Shown: positions 16,131 through 23,569 of the stretch, in pieces
How positions within the stretch are numbered: the stretch's first letter is position 1
Layout: each line of letters starts with the position of its first letter
Assembly: GCA_003151895.1 (NCBI GenBank)
Contig: PLYX01000061.1
Coordinates: 4,963-30,651 of the forward strand
Length of the DNA: 25,689 nucleotides
Origin: Solirubrobacterales bacterium
GTDB lineage: Bacteria > Actinomycetota > Thermoleophilia > Solirubrobacterales > Solirubrobacteraceae
Reading direction: 5' to 3'
Translations under genes and position numbers: made by a program
Notes under the pieces: generated by a model
Told to the model about the DNA's origin: nothing
The model's database searches: none
Seen by the model: the letters and a program-made list of their open reading frames with translations, nothing else

Positions 16131-16977
16131 TGGCGTATAACTTTGTAGAGTTGCTCACGGGTATGCCTCGCTTAATGATCGGCGGGCCTCTCACCCACCT
16201 CGGTTGATTGGCGCCTCGTGGCGCACAGAAGAGCAGGTCGAGGAAGAACTCCTGCGCGCCGACAAGCAGCGAACGCTGCCGCCCGTAGAAGGCGAAGCCT
16301 GTGCCGAGCTCCAGCAGGAACCTCTGGATGTCGTCGATCAGGGCCTGCTCAAGATGTCGCTCCCGAGCATCCTCGGCCAGCTCCAGGAAGTCGAAGACGT
16401 AGGGGTCCTTGATCGCCTCCAGCGCATGCTGTGCATCTGGCGGCTGAAGCGCGGCAGCGAAGTTCGTGACAGCTGAGCCCTGGCGCTCATGGAGGCGCAG
16501 GCTGATTTGGCCCTTGAGATGACGGACCGCCCAACGATGCTCGGCTGCCTTTGTCGCATACCACGCGTAGAGATCTGGGTCATCTCCGCAGGCGTCCATG
16601 AGGACCTGGTGATGGGACCAACCGATTTGTGCAGACAGCGTCTGCACTTTCTCCGGCTCGGGCCACAACGCGGCGAAGCGGCGCATATAGAACAGGTTGC
16701 GCCGAGAGAACCCACGCGCCGGACCGGTGTCCGCGGCGAGGTCCTGTGCGATGCGACCGACGACGTCGTCGCCCCACCCGCCGGCCTGCTGCTGGTCGAG
16801 GATGTCGCGGCCGATCGACCAGTAGAGCATCACCAGCTCCGTGTTGAGAGTGCGCGCCGCGCGGGCCTGAGACTCGCGAATGCGCTGCTTCAAACGGTCG
16901 ATCAGGTCGAGGTAGGCCGCTGTGCCGGCAACCACTGCGATCTCACCGGCGCTGCCGCGGATCGGCGTGTTGCTCAT
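16099..16977 (-). CDS. DUF1016 (YhcG-like) nuclease-fold protein, C-terminally truncated
   Basis: A 292-residue protein from the ATG at 16977 (MSNTPIRG). The N-terminal DUF1016_N domain is clear: LNTELVMLYWSIGRDILDQQ, GFSRRNLFYMRRFAALWP and IGWSHHQVLMD. The C-terminal PD-(D/E)XK domain begins normally (ALIDDIQRFLLELGTGFAFYGRQRSLLVGAQEFFLDLLF) but breaks at about 16227. The expected YHxxLRCxxxIELK strand with the catalytic Glu and Lys is replaced by about 35 unrelated residues. Roughly 90 residues of the fold are missing, so nuclease activity is unlikely. DUF1016 proteins are often found with restriction, Fic or plasmid genes. A start at 17055 is possible but less likely. Confidence 0.82.
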   Translation of the reverse strand: MSNTPIRGSAGEIAVVAGTAAYLDLIDRLKQRIRESQARAARTLNTELVMLYWSIGRDILDQQQAGGWGDDVVGRIAQDLAADTGPARGFSRRNLFYMRRFAALWPEPEKVQTLSAQIGWSHHQVLMDACGDDPDLYAWYATKAAEHRWAVRHLKGQISLRLHERQGSAVTNFAAALQPPDAQHALEAIKDPYVFDFLELAEDARERHLEQALIDDIQRFLLELGTGFAFYGRQRSLLVGAQEFFLDLLFCAPRGANQPRWVRGPPIIKRGIPVSNSTKLYAIIQCQPDNAG

Positions 16978-17090
16978 GCTCGCGAAGATGTGTCGTGGCG
17001 TTCGCAGACCATTGTCTGCACAATAGGACAGGACCCCGACAGAAGCGAGGGTCATCGAGGGGAAGTTCGCTGCGGGCGTGGTGTCAGTTG

Positions 17091-17140
17091 CTTACCAAGA
17101 CCGGGGGGGTTCGCGACATGGTCCCTTACCAAGACTGGGG
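17091..17140. repeat. 16-bp direct repeat pair upstream of the DUF1016 gene
   Basis: CTTACCAAGACCGGGG (17091) and CTTACCAAGACTGGGG (17125) differ at one base and are 34 bp apart. They lie about 115-165 bp upstream of the DUF1016 start; nothing else is recognised in 17056-17180. Confidence 0.7.
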
Positions 17141-17180
17141 TCGTTGTGGCTCATCACGTGAGGCTCGCTATACGTGGATA

Positions 17181-17218
17181 GTCCGGCTAGACTCCGCTAG
17201 TCAGCCTAGACGCTGCTA
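17181..17218. repeat. Two tandem 19-bp repeats
   Basis: GTCCGGCTAGACTCCGCTA (17181-17199) is followed at once by the related GTCAGCCTAGACGCTGCTA (17200-17218). The second copy contains the stop codon of the dehydrogenase remnant. Confidence 0.6.
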
Positions 17219-17403
17219 GTCTGCTGCTTCTTGTAGAGCCATCTCCGGCTGATCTACGACATCTGGCGATCCGTGTGTTACGCCGCGCAGGTCCACGACC
17301 AGGCGTGCGCGTTTGAGGACCATGTCGTGGTCGACGGTGGGGTGGGCGGTGACGATCAGGGCGAGTCCCTGCAGCGGGATGGCGGCGAGACGCTCGCGGA
17401 ACG
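17216..17403 (-). pseudogene. C-terminal remnant of a nucleotide-sugar dehydrogenase
   Basis: About 60 residues are open to a TAG stop: PFRERLAAIPLQGLALIVTAHPTVDH followed by DMVLKRARLVVDLRGVTHG. The VTAHPxxD and LVVDLRGV blocks match the C-terminal domain of UDP-N-acetylglucosamine/mannosamine 6-dehydrogenases (WecC/WbpA type). No start or upstream domain remains: a stop codon lies just upstream in the frame, where the DUF4143 gene ends. The accessory gene appears to have replaced the rest of the dehydrogenase gene. Confidence 0.65.
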
Positions 17404-17410
17404 GCCGTGG

Positions 17411-18661
17411 TCACGCCCATAGCCCGCTGAGAGGTACAGCCCACAGACGCTTGCCGAGCGGGATCGTCTGCGCGCAGGTGCAGAGCACCACCCCGGCTCT
17501 GAAACGCTCACCAGTGCTGTCGCGCAGCTTTTCCATCGCCCGTAGGTCTTTGCGTCCGACCGACACTGCCGCCTTGACCTCGATCGCGACGATCTCACCG
17601 GCACGGCTCTCCAGCACGAGGTCGATCTCCTCCTCGCGCCGGCGGTAGTGATAGGCACGAGTGTCGGTCTCAGCCCAGTCGGCGTGCTTGAGCACCTCGA
17701 TGACCACGAAGTTCTCGAGCACCTTCCCTGTGACCTGGCCGTCCGCGGCGATTCTGCGCTCATCGGCGCCGAGCAGGTGTGCCAGCAGCCCCGAGTCGAT
17801 GAGGTATGCCTTGGGAGCGTGCGCCTCCCGCGCCCCGATACCCGGACGCCAGGCGGGCAGCAGACGCACGAGGAAGATGGTCTGCAGCAGCCCGACGTAC
17901 TCGCGCACTGTGTCGTGCGTCAGGTCGAGCTTGGCGGCGATGGCGCGATAGGAGAGGACGTTCGCCGCCTGTGAGGCCAGCAGGCGCAGCAGCCGCGGGA
18001 TCTCCTGGAGCTTGCGAGCATCGCTGATGTCGCGCAGGTCCCTGTCGAGCGTCGTATCGAGATAGCTGGCGAACCAGCGGGCTCGCCGACGCCCACTGCG
18101 TACGCGAGCCTCAGGGTAGCCACCGGCCGCCACGACGTCCACGAAGGCGCCGCGACCGACGGTGGCGCCGGCGATACGCGGCGGCTCGCCGGCGAAGAGC
18201 GCATCGACGAGGTTCGCGCTGCACCCATGGATCTCGCTCTGAGCCAGCGGCCACAGCGGGATCGTCTCCATGCGACCCGTGAGCGCGTCCTTGACGTTGC
18301 GGGCGGTGAGCACGTTCGCGGAGCCGGTGAGTAGGAAGCGGCCCGGCGTCAGATCTCTGTCGACGGCATCCTTGATGGCGAGCAGCAGGTCGGGCGCGCG
18401 CTGGATCTCATCGATGAACACCGGACCGTTCAGACCCGCGACGAACCCCTCCGGGTCGGCAAGCGCGGTCTCGCGCGTAGCCCGGCGATCGAGACTGAAC
18501 TCTTCGGCCGGACGCTCGCCCCGGGCGATCTCGCGCGCCAGTGTGCTCTTGCCCACCTGCCTCGCTCCCCCGATGAACACTACCCGCGTATCGGCAAGCG
18601 CCTCCAGTACGAGCGGCTTGGCACAACGGGAGAATATATGAGCGGTTGCGGGCATGAGCAC
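17411..18661 (-). CDS. AAA ATPase with DUF4143 C-terminal domain (first copy)
   Basis: A 416-residue ATPase of the archaeal/bacterial AAA_14-DUF4143 family. Walker A is GGARQVGKST (31-40), Walker B is VFIDEIQRAPDLL, and the sensor is LLTGSAN. The middle holds GGYPEARVRSGRRRARWFASYLDTTLDRDLRDI and a winged-helix-like LSYRAIAAKLDLTHDTVREYVGLL. The DUF4143 end carries a PD-(D/E)XK-like core, EEIDLVLE ... IVAIEVKAA. The cellular role of this widespread family is unknown; it is frequent in variable genome regions. The start is GTG at 18661 or ATG at 18655, neither with a clear ribosome-binding site. Three phased repeats abut the start. Confidence 0.9.
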   Translation of the reverse strand: MLMPATAHIFSRCAKPLVLEALADTRVVFIGGARQVGKSTLAREIARGERPAEEFSLDRRATRETALADPEGFVAGLNGPVFIDEIQRAPDLLLAIKDAVDRDLTPGRFLLTGSANVLTARNVKDALTGRMETIPLWPLAQSEIHGCSANLVDALFAGEPPRIAGATVGRGAFVDVVAAGGYPEARVRSGRRRARWFASYLDTTLDRDLRDISDARKLQEIPRLLRLLASQAANVLSYRAIAAKLDLTHDTVREYVGLLQTIFLVRLLPAWRPGIGAREAHAPKAYLIDSGLLAHLLGADERRIAADGQVTGKVLENFVVIEVLKHADWAETDTRAYHYRRREEEIDLVLESRAGEIVAIEVKAAVSVGRKDLRAMEKLRDSTGERFRAGVVLCTCAQTIPLGKRLWAVPLSGLWA

Positions 18662-18663
18662 GA

Positions 18664-18719
18664 GGCAAATGGCGATCTGAGCTCCGGCAGATGGCGAATA
18701 TCATAGCGGCAAATGGCGA
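18664..18719. promoter_or_regulatory. Three 12-bp direct repeats with 22-bp period upstream of the DUF4143 gene
   Basis: GGCAAATGGCGA at 18664, GGCAGATGGCGA at 18686 and GGCAAATGGCGA at 18708 are spaced exactly 22 bp, about two helical turns. On the minus strand a TATGAT -10-like box (18700-18705) lies between the second and third copies. The first copy touches the start codon region, so a bound protein would block expression. Confidence 0.75.
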
Positions 18720-18788
18720 GTAGACGTGGCAACGCAGCTCTCGCAACTCGCCATCGACCTGGGAGCCCTTCTCGCGTTGGCGTTCAGG

Positions 18789-20090
18789 TCAGGGGCCGAG
18801 CAGCGCCGCCGGCACGACGGCGATCTGATCCGGCCGGCGGTAGGCGTACGGGCCGGTCGTGATCACGACCGCGTCGAGCAGGTCGCTTCCGATTTGCTGG
18901 GCGAGCCAGTGAAGGTGGCGGACATCGCGATCGCCGGGCACGGCCGCGAGCTTTGCCTCGATCGCGAGGATGCGCCCGTCGCGACGCTCCGCGATCAGAT
19001 CGACCTCGTGGTCGCCGTTTCGAGTCCTGAGATGGCTGACCCGCCCGCGCGCCGCCTGGGCGTAGACCCGGACCGAGAGCATCACCAACGACTCGAACAG
19101 CGCGCCCAGCAGCGGACCTTCGCGCAACGACGGCGGCCCCACCGGTTCGGCGGACAGCAGGGCGCCCGCGCCCACTCCGAGCAGGCTTGTGGCGAGGGCG
19201 GGATCGGCGAGATGGTGCTTGGGCGCCATCGCGAGCCGCGAGATTCGGTTGCGGGTCGGCGCCCACGCGGGCAGTTCATCGACGATGAACAACCGTTGCA
19301 GGATCTCCCGGTAGGGCTGGGTCGTGGTCTTCGCGGGCTTTTGCCCTTCGCCGCCCGTGGCAGCGTCACGGATCGTCTCGAGCGAGGCGGTGGAGGCCGT
19401 GGCGGCGGCGTAGGCGTTCATCCATCGCAGCAGGGTCGCCGGACGGCGGATGAGGCGGCCCATCTCCTCGAAGTCGCGCTCCACGATGCGCTGGAGGTAG
19501 CTGTCGAAGAAGTCCTCGTGTGCGGCTTCTGACAGGCCGCGTGTGGCGGGGAACCCAGAGCTGACGATCTCATGCGCGTAGTCCTCCAGTCCGACGTCCG
19601 TTTGACCCTCGATGACTCCTCGCTCGCCGCCGAGCAGCCGGCGCAGGCTCACCGTCGGCGCATCGATGCCACGCTCGGAGAGTGTCAGAGGGCGCATCCG
19701 CAACGTGAGGATGCGGCCCGCCCCGGTGTGGGCCCCGTGCTCGCTCGCCGAGCCGGCGAGCAGGTAGCTGCCTGGCGGCGCTCCGTCGTCGACCGCCCGG
19801 CGGATCACGTCCCATGTGGCGGGAACGCGCTGCCACTCGTCGATCAGGATCGGAGGTTCACCGGTGAGCACAACCTGTGGGTTGGCTGCCACCACCTGGC
19901 CGGTGGGGCCGTCGAGACGGTAGTCCGTATGCGCTCGGCGCTGTGCGGTCTCTGTCTTGCCGACCCCCTTGGGCCCCTCGATCGAGATAGCGGCAAACTC
20001 GGCCGACTTCTCATCGAGCTCGTCGTCGAGGACACGGTGCAGGTACAGGGGCCCCCCGGTCCGCTCCTGCCATGTCCACCTTGTGCTCAC
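18789..20090 (-). CDS. AAA ATPase with DUF4143 C-terminal domain (second copy)
   Basis: A 433-residue relative of the neighbouring ATPase but strongly diverged from it. Walker A is GPKGVGKT (39-46), Walker B is ILIDEWQRVP, and the sensor is LLAGSAS. The DUF4143 region includes SSGFPATRGLSEAAHEDFFDSYLQRIVERDFEEMGR. The PD-(D/E)XK-like core is HEVDLIAERRDGRILAIEAK. It uses a GTG start at 20090. It lies 127 bp upstream of the first DUF4143 gene on the same strand; the low similarity between the two argues for separate acquisition and not recent duplication. A 13-bp direct repeat pair lies immediately upstream. Confidence 0.9.
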   Translation of the reverse strand: MSTRWTWQERTGGPLYLHRVLDDELDEKSAEFAAISIEGPKGVGKTETAQRRAHTDYRLDGPTGQVVAANPQVVLTGEPPILIDEWQRVPATWDVIRRAVDDGAPPGSYLLAGSASEHGAHTGAGRILTLRMRPLTLSERGIDAPTVSLRRLLGGERGVIEGQTDVGLEDYAHEIVSSGFPATRGLSEAAHEDFFDSYLQRIVERDFEEMGRLIRRPATLLRWMNAYAAATASTASLETIRDAATGGEGQKPAKTTTQPYREILQRLFIVDELPAWAPTRNRISRLAMAPKHHLADPALATSLLGVGAGALLSAEPVGPPSLREGPLLGALFESLVMLSVRVYAQAARGRVSHLRTRNGDHEVDLIAERRDGRILAIEAKLAAVPGDRDVRHLHWLAQQIGSDLLDAVVITTGPYAYRRPDQIAVVPAALLGP

Positions 20091-20100
20091 AAGTATCCAT

Positions 20101-20136
20101 GCTACTGATCGCAGCCAATCTACGCTACTGATCGCA
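20101..20136. promoter_or_regulatory. 13-bp direct repeat pair upstream of the second DUF4143 gene
   Basis: GCTACTGATCGCA is repeated perfectly at 20101-20113 and 20124-20136, a 23-bp period, starting 11 bp from the GTG start. It is likely an operator overlapping the promoter. Confidence 0.65.
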
Positions 20137-20203
20137 TGATGCGTACGCTGCCGTTAGCAGAACGCGACGGTCAAGCGCGGGACGGGCCGTGACGGCGCGG
20201 GTC

Positions 20204-20682
20204 CTACGACATCTTGAACGTCAAGTCTTCCCCCTTGGCCGTGCCGGCCGCGTTCGTCGCCGAGATCCTGAAGTGGTATTCGGTGTTCGGCGTGAGCGTC
20301 GTGACCTTCGCGGACACCGCCACCGGGCTCGTGCCGGACCCCGGCAGTGATTTGCACGGCGCTTTCGACCCGTAGCTGGTGCTCGTGCCGTATTCGAACT
20401 CGCATTCGGTGACGTCATACAGCGAGGAGGGCTGGCCGAGATGGCTGTAGAGCGTGGCCGCCGGGTAGCTGACTCCCCCGCTGCCACCGGCGAGGGCGTA
20501 CAGCGCGCTGGTCAGCGGCGAGGACAGCGAGGTGCCGCCGATCGTGACCCAGCCTTCGCCGATGCCCCCCTCTTCGCAGGATTTCCCGCAGTCATAGCTG
20601 TCGTAGATGTCAAAGCCCGTGTAGGGGTCGGCGACCGCCGCGACGTCGTTGTCGAGCCGTTTCGTCCCGCAAGCGGTGCTCG
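20204..20682 (-). pseudogene. S53 (sedolisin) peptidase Ser-half fragment fused to an FN3-like segment, copy 1
   Basis: The frame reads TACGTKRLDNDVAAVADPYTGFDIYDS, then WVTIGGTSLSSPL, the GTSxxxP motif with the nucleophilic Ser of S53 serine-carboxyl peptidases. The peptidase stops abruptly at SLYDVT, where family members continue with SGSNG, and joins ECEFEYGTSTSYGSKAPC ... NTEYHFRISATNAAGTAKGEDLTFKMS, a fibronectin-III-like module. The N-terminal half, prodomain and signal peptide are absent. Upstream, other frames hold KYTSITGGDYNIAKAT, an unplaced remnant. The peptidase-to-FN3 junction is identical in copy 3, so the deletion predates the duplication. Confidence 0.7.
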
Positions 20683-20750
20683 GGGCGCTGCGTAGCCTTC
20701 GCGATGTTGTAGTCGCCACCGGTGATGGAGGTGTACTTGGCGGGTTTTTT

Positions 20751-20828
20751 GGGTCGCATCCGCGCGTGTGGGTGGGTATCCGAGGGTCGTGGGCGCGGAG
20801 CGTCCCGCTCCGCGTCAAGGGTGGTGCG
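20751..20828. repeat. REP-like hairpin element, copy A
   Basis: The element begins with GGGTCGCATCCGCGCG, followed by GGTATCC and then the hairpin CGCGGAGC-GTCCC-GCTCCGCG (20794-20814), with 8-bp arms. Related copies lie at 22868 and 24437, each 5' of an S53 fragment on the minus strand. Confidence 0.75.
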
Positions 20829-20942
20829 CCAAACAAGGTGCTTGGAGAGTCGTCATCTGGCGGTGACGCGCGCTACTGTCTCTCGGCTCCGCAGCGAGAC
20901 CCGAGCAGCACGACCCGCTTGTCCGCGGCGACGAGCTCGACC

Positions 20943-20974
20943 AAAAAGAAGGGACCTCGTGAGATCCGAGGCCC
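20943..20974 (-). terminator. Intrinsic terminator downstream of the DUF3800 gene
   Basis: Read on the minus strand, GGGGCCTCG and CGAGGTCCC pair (one mismatch) around a 7-base loop and are followed by TTCTTTTT. It lies about 90 bp after the DUF3800 stop. Nothing else is recognised in 20837-21065 except the stem-loop at 20979. Confidence 0.6.
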
Positions 20975-20978
20975 CAAT

Positions 20979-21031
20979 GTCGCAGGTGCTTCGATTGCAT
21001 TCGGCTCGCGCCTACTAATCGAACCTGCGAC
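20979..21031. other. Long imperfect stem-loop
   Basis: GTCGCAGG-TGC-TTCGATT (20979-20996) pairs with AATCGAACCTGCGAC (21017-21031), a 15-bp stem with a 3-base bulge and a 20-base loop. It lies between the DUF3800 stop and its terminator, so it would sit in the transcript's 3' end. Confidence 0.5.
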
Positions 21032-21065
21032 AGCGCAAGCGTAGCACATCTGCGGGATCACGTGT

Positions 21066-21770
21066 CTAGAACACGGTGATCCAGTTCGTGTAGGGCCTCC
21101 CCTTCGAGGTCTGGCCAACTCCTGCCGCGGGTCGAGCACTGGACAGGTTCAGATCGAGCCCCACCAGATTCGCATCGCCCTCCGCCGAACGACGGCGCAC
21201 ACCTGCGATGAGGTCCGCAACCTGAATACCCTCGATCGAATGGGAGCTACCGTAGTAAACAGCCGGATGAAGAGCCAGGCTGCCAGATGCTACAAAGCTC
21301 GCGACGCACCGGCTGGCGTGCTGGTCATATTGGTGGCCTGACCAATCGGCGACGATCATGCCCATGCGGTCAAGCGCTTGGCACTCCGTGTCAAAATGCT
21401 CGGCAAGAATCTGAAGTTGCAGCGGCATTGTGGTCGCCAATGTCATGGGATGGTTCATGTTCGACTTCAGGATCGTGGCGGCATACGCAGTTCCGCCCAT
21501 CGTCTTGACCAATCGCTCGACCTCTTGGCAGAAACGGCGGTTCTTTGAGCGGTTCCACGGGTTTGGCTTGATTACTTGCGCAGACTTGATCTCCCAGGCC
21601 TGCGGCAGACCCCTGCTGGGATAGAACGCCTTCTTCGCTCCGAGGATGCGGCGCGAAAAGGTCGGATACACGTCGGCGTCGATGGCGAAGCCTGCGAGGA
21701 CCACCGCCTTTGAAGCGTGGCCAGGGTCCGGCTTGCCGGAGTCGTCGAGGTAGAGAATTCGTGTCTGCAT
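21066..21770 (-). CDS. DUF3800 domain protein
   Basis: A 234-residue protein from the ATG at 21770, chosen because the family begins with LYLDDSG, found here at MQTRILYLDDSGKPD. Other family landmarks are the acidic ADWSGHQYDQHA in the middle and SSHSIEGIQVADLIAGVRRR near the end. The spacing of Asp residues fits an RNase H-like fold with a possible metal site (inference from family). DUF3800 genes are common on mobile elements and in defence islands; the biochemical role is unproven. Flanked on both sides by S53/FN3 fragments and followed by an intrinsic terminator, it looks like a self-contained insertion. Confidence 0.85.
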   Translation of the reverse strand: MQTRILYLDDSGKPDPGHASKAVVLAGFAIDADVYPTFSRRILGAKKAFYPSRGLPQAWEIKSAQVIKPNPWNRSKNRRFCQEVERLVKTMGGTAYAATILKSNMNHPMTLATTMPLQLQILAEHFDTECQALDRMGMIVADWSGHQYDQHASRCVASFVASGSLALHPAVYYGSSHSIEGIQVADLIAGVRRRSAEGDANLVGLDLNLSSARPAAGVGQTSKGRPYTNWITVF

Positions 21771-21845
21771 CGCACAGCACCACGCATGGATCGTGCGCGT
21801 ACCAGCGCCGCGCATCACGGTAGCGAACATATGTTCGCCTATGCT

Positions 21846-21912
21846 CCGGACGGAACCCGGACAACATCAAAGCATCATCTCGGGTCGCATCCGTGCGGGC
21901 CAGCGCGACCGC
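21846..21912. repeat. Left boundary repeat of S53 copy 2
   Basis: ACGGAACC-(C)GG-CAACATCAAAG followed by GGGTCGCATCCGTGCGGG (21882-21899) and CAGCGCGACCG is repeated at 23633-23699 beside copy 3. Copy 1 keeps only a diverged version. The 18-bp core also opens each hairpin element, so copies 2 and 3 of the S53 segments have it on both sides. Confidence 0.65.
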
Positions 21913-22766
21913 TTACCCCGTCTTGAACGTCAAGTCTTCCCCTTTGGCCGTGCCGGCCACGTTCGTCGCCGAGATCCTGAAGTGGTATTCGGTGTTCGCG
22001 GTGAGGCCCGCCGCGATCGACGCGGACACCGCCACCGGGCTCGACCCGGACCCCGGCAGTGATTTGCACGGCGCTTTCGACCCATAGCTGGTGCTCGTGC
22101 CGTATTCGAACTCGCATTCGGTGACCGTCTGCCCGTCGGGGTTCACCCTGGCGTTCAGCGTCGCCGAGGTCTGCGTGAGCAGGGTGACGGCGTTGCTCTT
22201 GAAGGCGCCCAGCCCCTTTGGCGCGCCGACGCCCGAGGGGCCGTCAAAACCGGGGGCCGCGAAGCCTTCGGTCACGACGTCCCAGTCGTAGTAGCCCTGA
22301 TCGCCGGCCGAGGCCGCGATCACGACTCCAGGATGCTTGTAGGCCGCTTCTTCGCCACCAGCTTCCTCGGGCCCACCATAGGAGTTGGAGACCTCGGTCG
22401 CTCCCAGTTTGACCGCCTCGTTCACACCCGTGGCGAGATCGGCGTCGGTTGGTTCGTTCGCCTCTACCAGCAGGATCTTGCAGCGCTCGCAGGCGCTGTG
22501 CACGGTCTCCACGTCGAGCGCGATCTCGACCGACCAGCCTTCTTTGTCCGCTTTCGGCAGCGACGTCGTGCTCCCGGTCTGCCCGACCTTCGTAAAGCAG
22601 CCGTTCGCGCTCGTGCAGGCTGGGAGCCCGTAGTTACTGTCGAACGCCCCGAGGTCAGCTTCGATGTTCGGGTCATCGAACGCGTCGACGATCGCGACCG
22701 TCTGTCCCATCCCACCTTCGGCCGGGTCGTATTCGTAGGCGCTCGCCAGCTGCGCCGGCTGCCGCC
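21913..22766 (-). pseudogene. S53 (sedolisin) peptidase Glu/Asp-half fragment fused to an FN3-like segment, copy 2
   Basis: The readable frame starts near QLASAYEYDPAEGGMGQTVAIVDAFDDPN, the beginning of a mature sedolisin. It carries WSVEIALDVE (the catalytic Glu and Asp, four residues apart) and VVIAASAGDQG (the oxyanion Asp). It then jumps from WDVVTEGFAAPG to FDGPSGVGAPKGLGAF, the C-terminal end of S53 domains, so the segment with the catalytic Ser is deleted. An FN3-like module nearly identical to the other copies follows. The prodomain and signal peptide are missing. Upstream, YTSITGGCDN in another frame is a remnant also seen near copy 1. Confidence 0.7.
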
Positions 22767-22867
22767 GGCGGCGGCGAGATTGTCACAGCCGCCGGTGATC
22801 GAGGTGTAGAGGTCGTTCGATACAGGCGTGTTGTCGAGGGCGGGGATGGTGAATGGGTGGTTATGTT

Positions 22868-22938
22868 GGGCCGCATCCACGCGGGTGGGTGGATGGGTAT
22901 CAGAAGGCCGTGGGCGCGGAGCCTCCTGCTCCGCGCCC
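22868..22938. repeat. REP-like hairpin element, copy B
   Basis: GGGCCGCATCCACGCGGG (22868-22885) is followed by GGTATC and the hairpin GGGCGCGGAGC-CTCCT-GCTCCGCGCCC (22912-22938), a perfect 11-bp stem, the strongest of the three. Confidence 0.8.
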
Positions 22939-22988
22939 GGGGTGGGGTGCGCGTACCACGGCCAGCCGGGTCTCAGCGCGAAGCGAGC

Positions 22989-23558
22989 CTACTTGTCGCC
23001 CTCGGGCAACCTGAAGCCGACCGGGTGCTTGGGCTGCGGGGGTGGGGAGATCAGCTGCCGCAGCGCCTCGAAGATTTCGTCCAGCTGCTGGTCGTGTTGG
23101 CCGAGGGTGGCTTTGGTCTCTCGCTCGAAATCTTCAAGGCGCCTCTCGATCGCGGTGTAAGAGGCCACGGCGCGTCGTAGCTCAACGAACGCACGCATGA
23201 TCGCGATGTTGACGCCGACCGCCGTCTTGCTCCGGAGAACGCCGGACAGCATCGCCACGCCTTGCTCTGTGAAGACGTAGGGCGCGTAGCGACGTCCGCC
23301 GCGCCCCTCCTTTGAGGTCGCAGATTGCGATCTCAAAGCCGTGGCCTCGTCCTTCGTCAGCTGGAACATGAAGTCGGACGGGAACCGGTCGATGTTCCGC
23401 TTGACCTGCTCGATCAGGCGGCGTGTCTGCACCCCGTAGAGCTCTGAGAGATCCTCATCGAGCATCACGTTGCGTTTGCGAGCGACCACGATCCGCTTCT
23501 GGATCGCCGGGAGCGGGATCAGCTCCAGCGACCTCTCTGTCTTGGTTCGATCGACCAT
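22989..23558 (-). CDS. ORF6N-domain (KilA-N-like) protein
   Basis: A 189-residue protein from the ATG at 23558. The ORF6N DNA-binding domain is clear: IVVARKRNVMLDEDLSELYGVQTRRLIEQVKRNIDRFPSDFMFQLTKDE, the LRSQSATSKEGRGGRRYAPYVFTEQGVAMLSGVLRS block, and VNIAIMRAFVELRR. A C-terminal coiled-coil-like segment follows (IERRLEDFERETKATLGQHDQQLDEIFEALRQL). The family occurs in phages and mobile elements as antirepressors or regulators. It is flanked by S53/FN3 fragments, and a piece of a second ORF6N gene lies just upstream. Confidence 0.9.
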   Translation of the reverse strand: MVDRTKTERSLELIPLPAIQKRIVVARKRNVMLDEDLSELYGVQTRRLIEQVKRNIDRFPSDFMFQLTKDEATALRSQSATSKEGRGGRRYAPYVFTEQGVAMLSGVLRSKTAVGVNIAIMRAFVELRRAVASYTAIERRLEDFERETKATLGQHDQQLDEIFEALRQLISPPPQPKHPVGFRLPEGDK

Positions 23559-23569
23559 GCGCGCAGAGT

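Noticed and set aside
17091..17218. Insertion-sequence end
   Set aside because: No terminal inverted repeats, target duplication or transposase gene could be found nearby.
21000..21050. tRNA-like sequence (AATCGAACCTGCGA)
   Set aside because: It resembles a tRNA T-loop read on the minus strand, but the T-stem does not pair and no acceptor or anticodon arms fit; it is explained by the stem-loop at 20979-21031.
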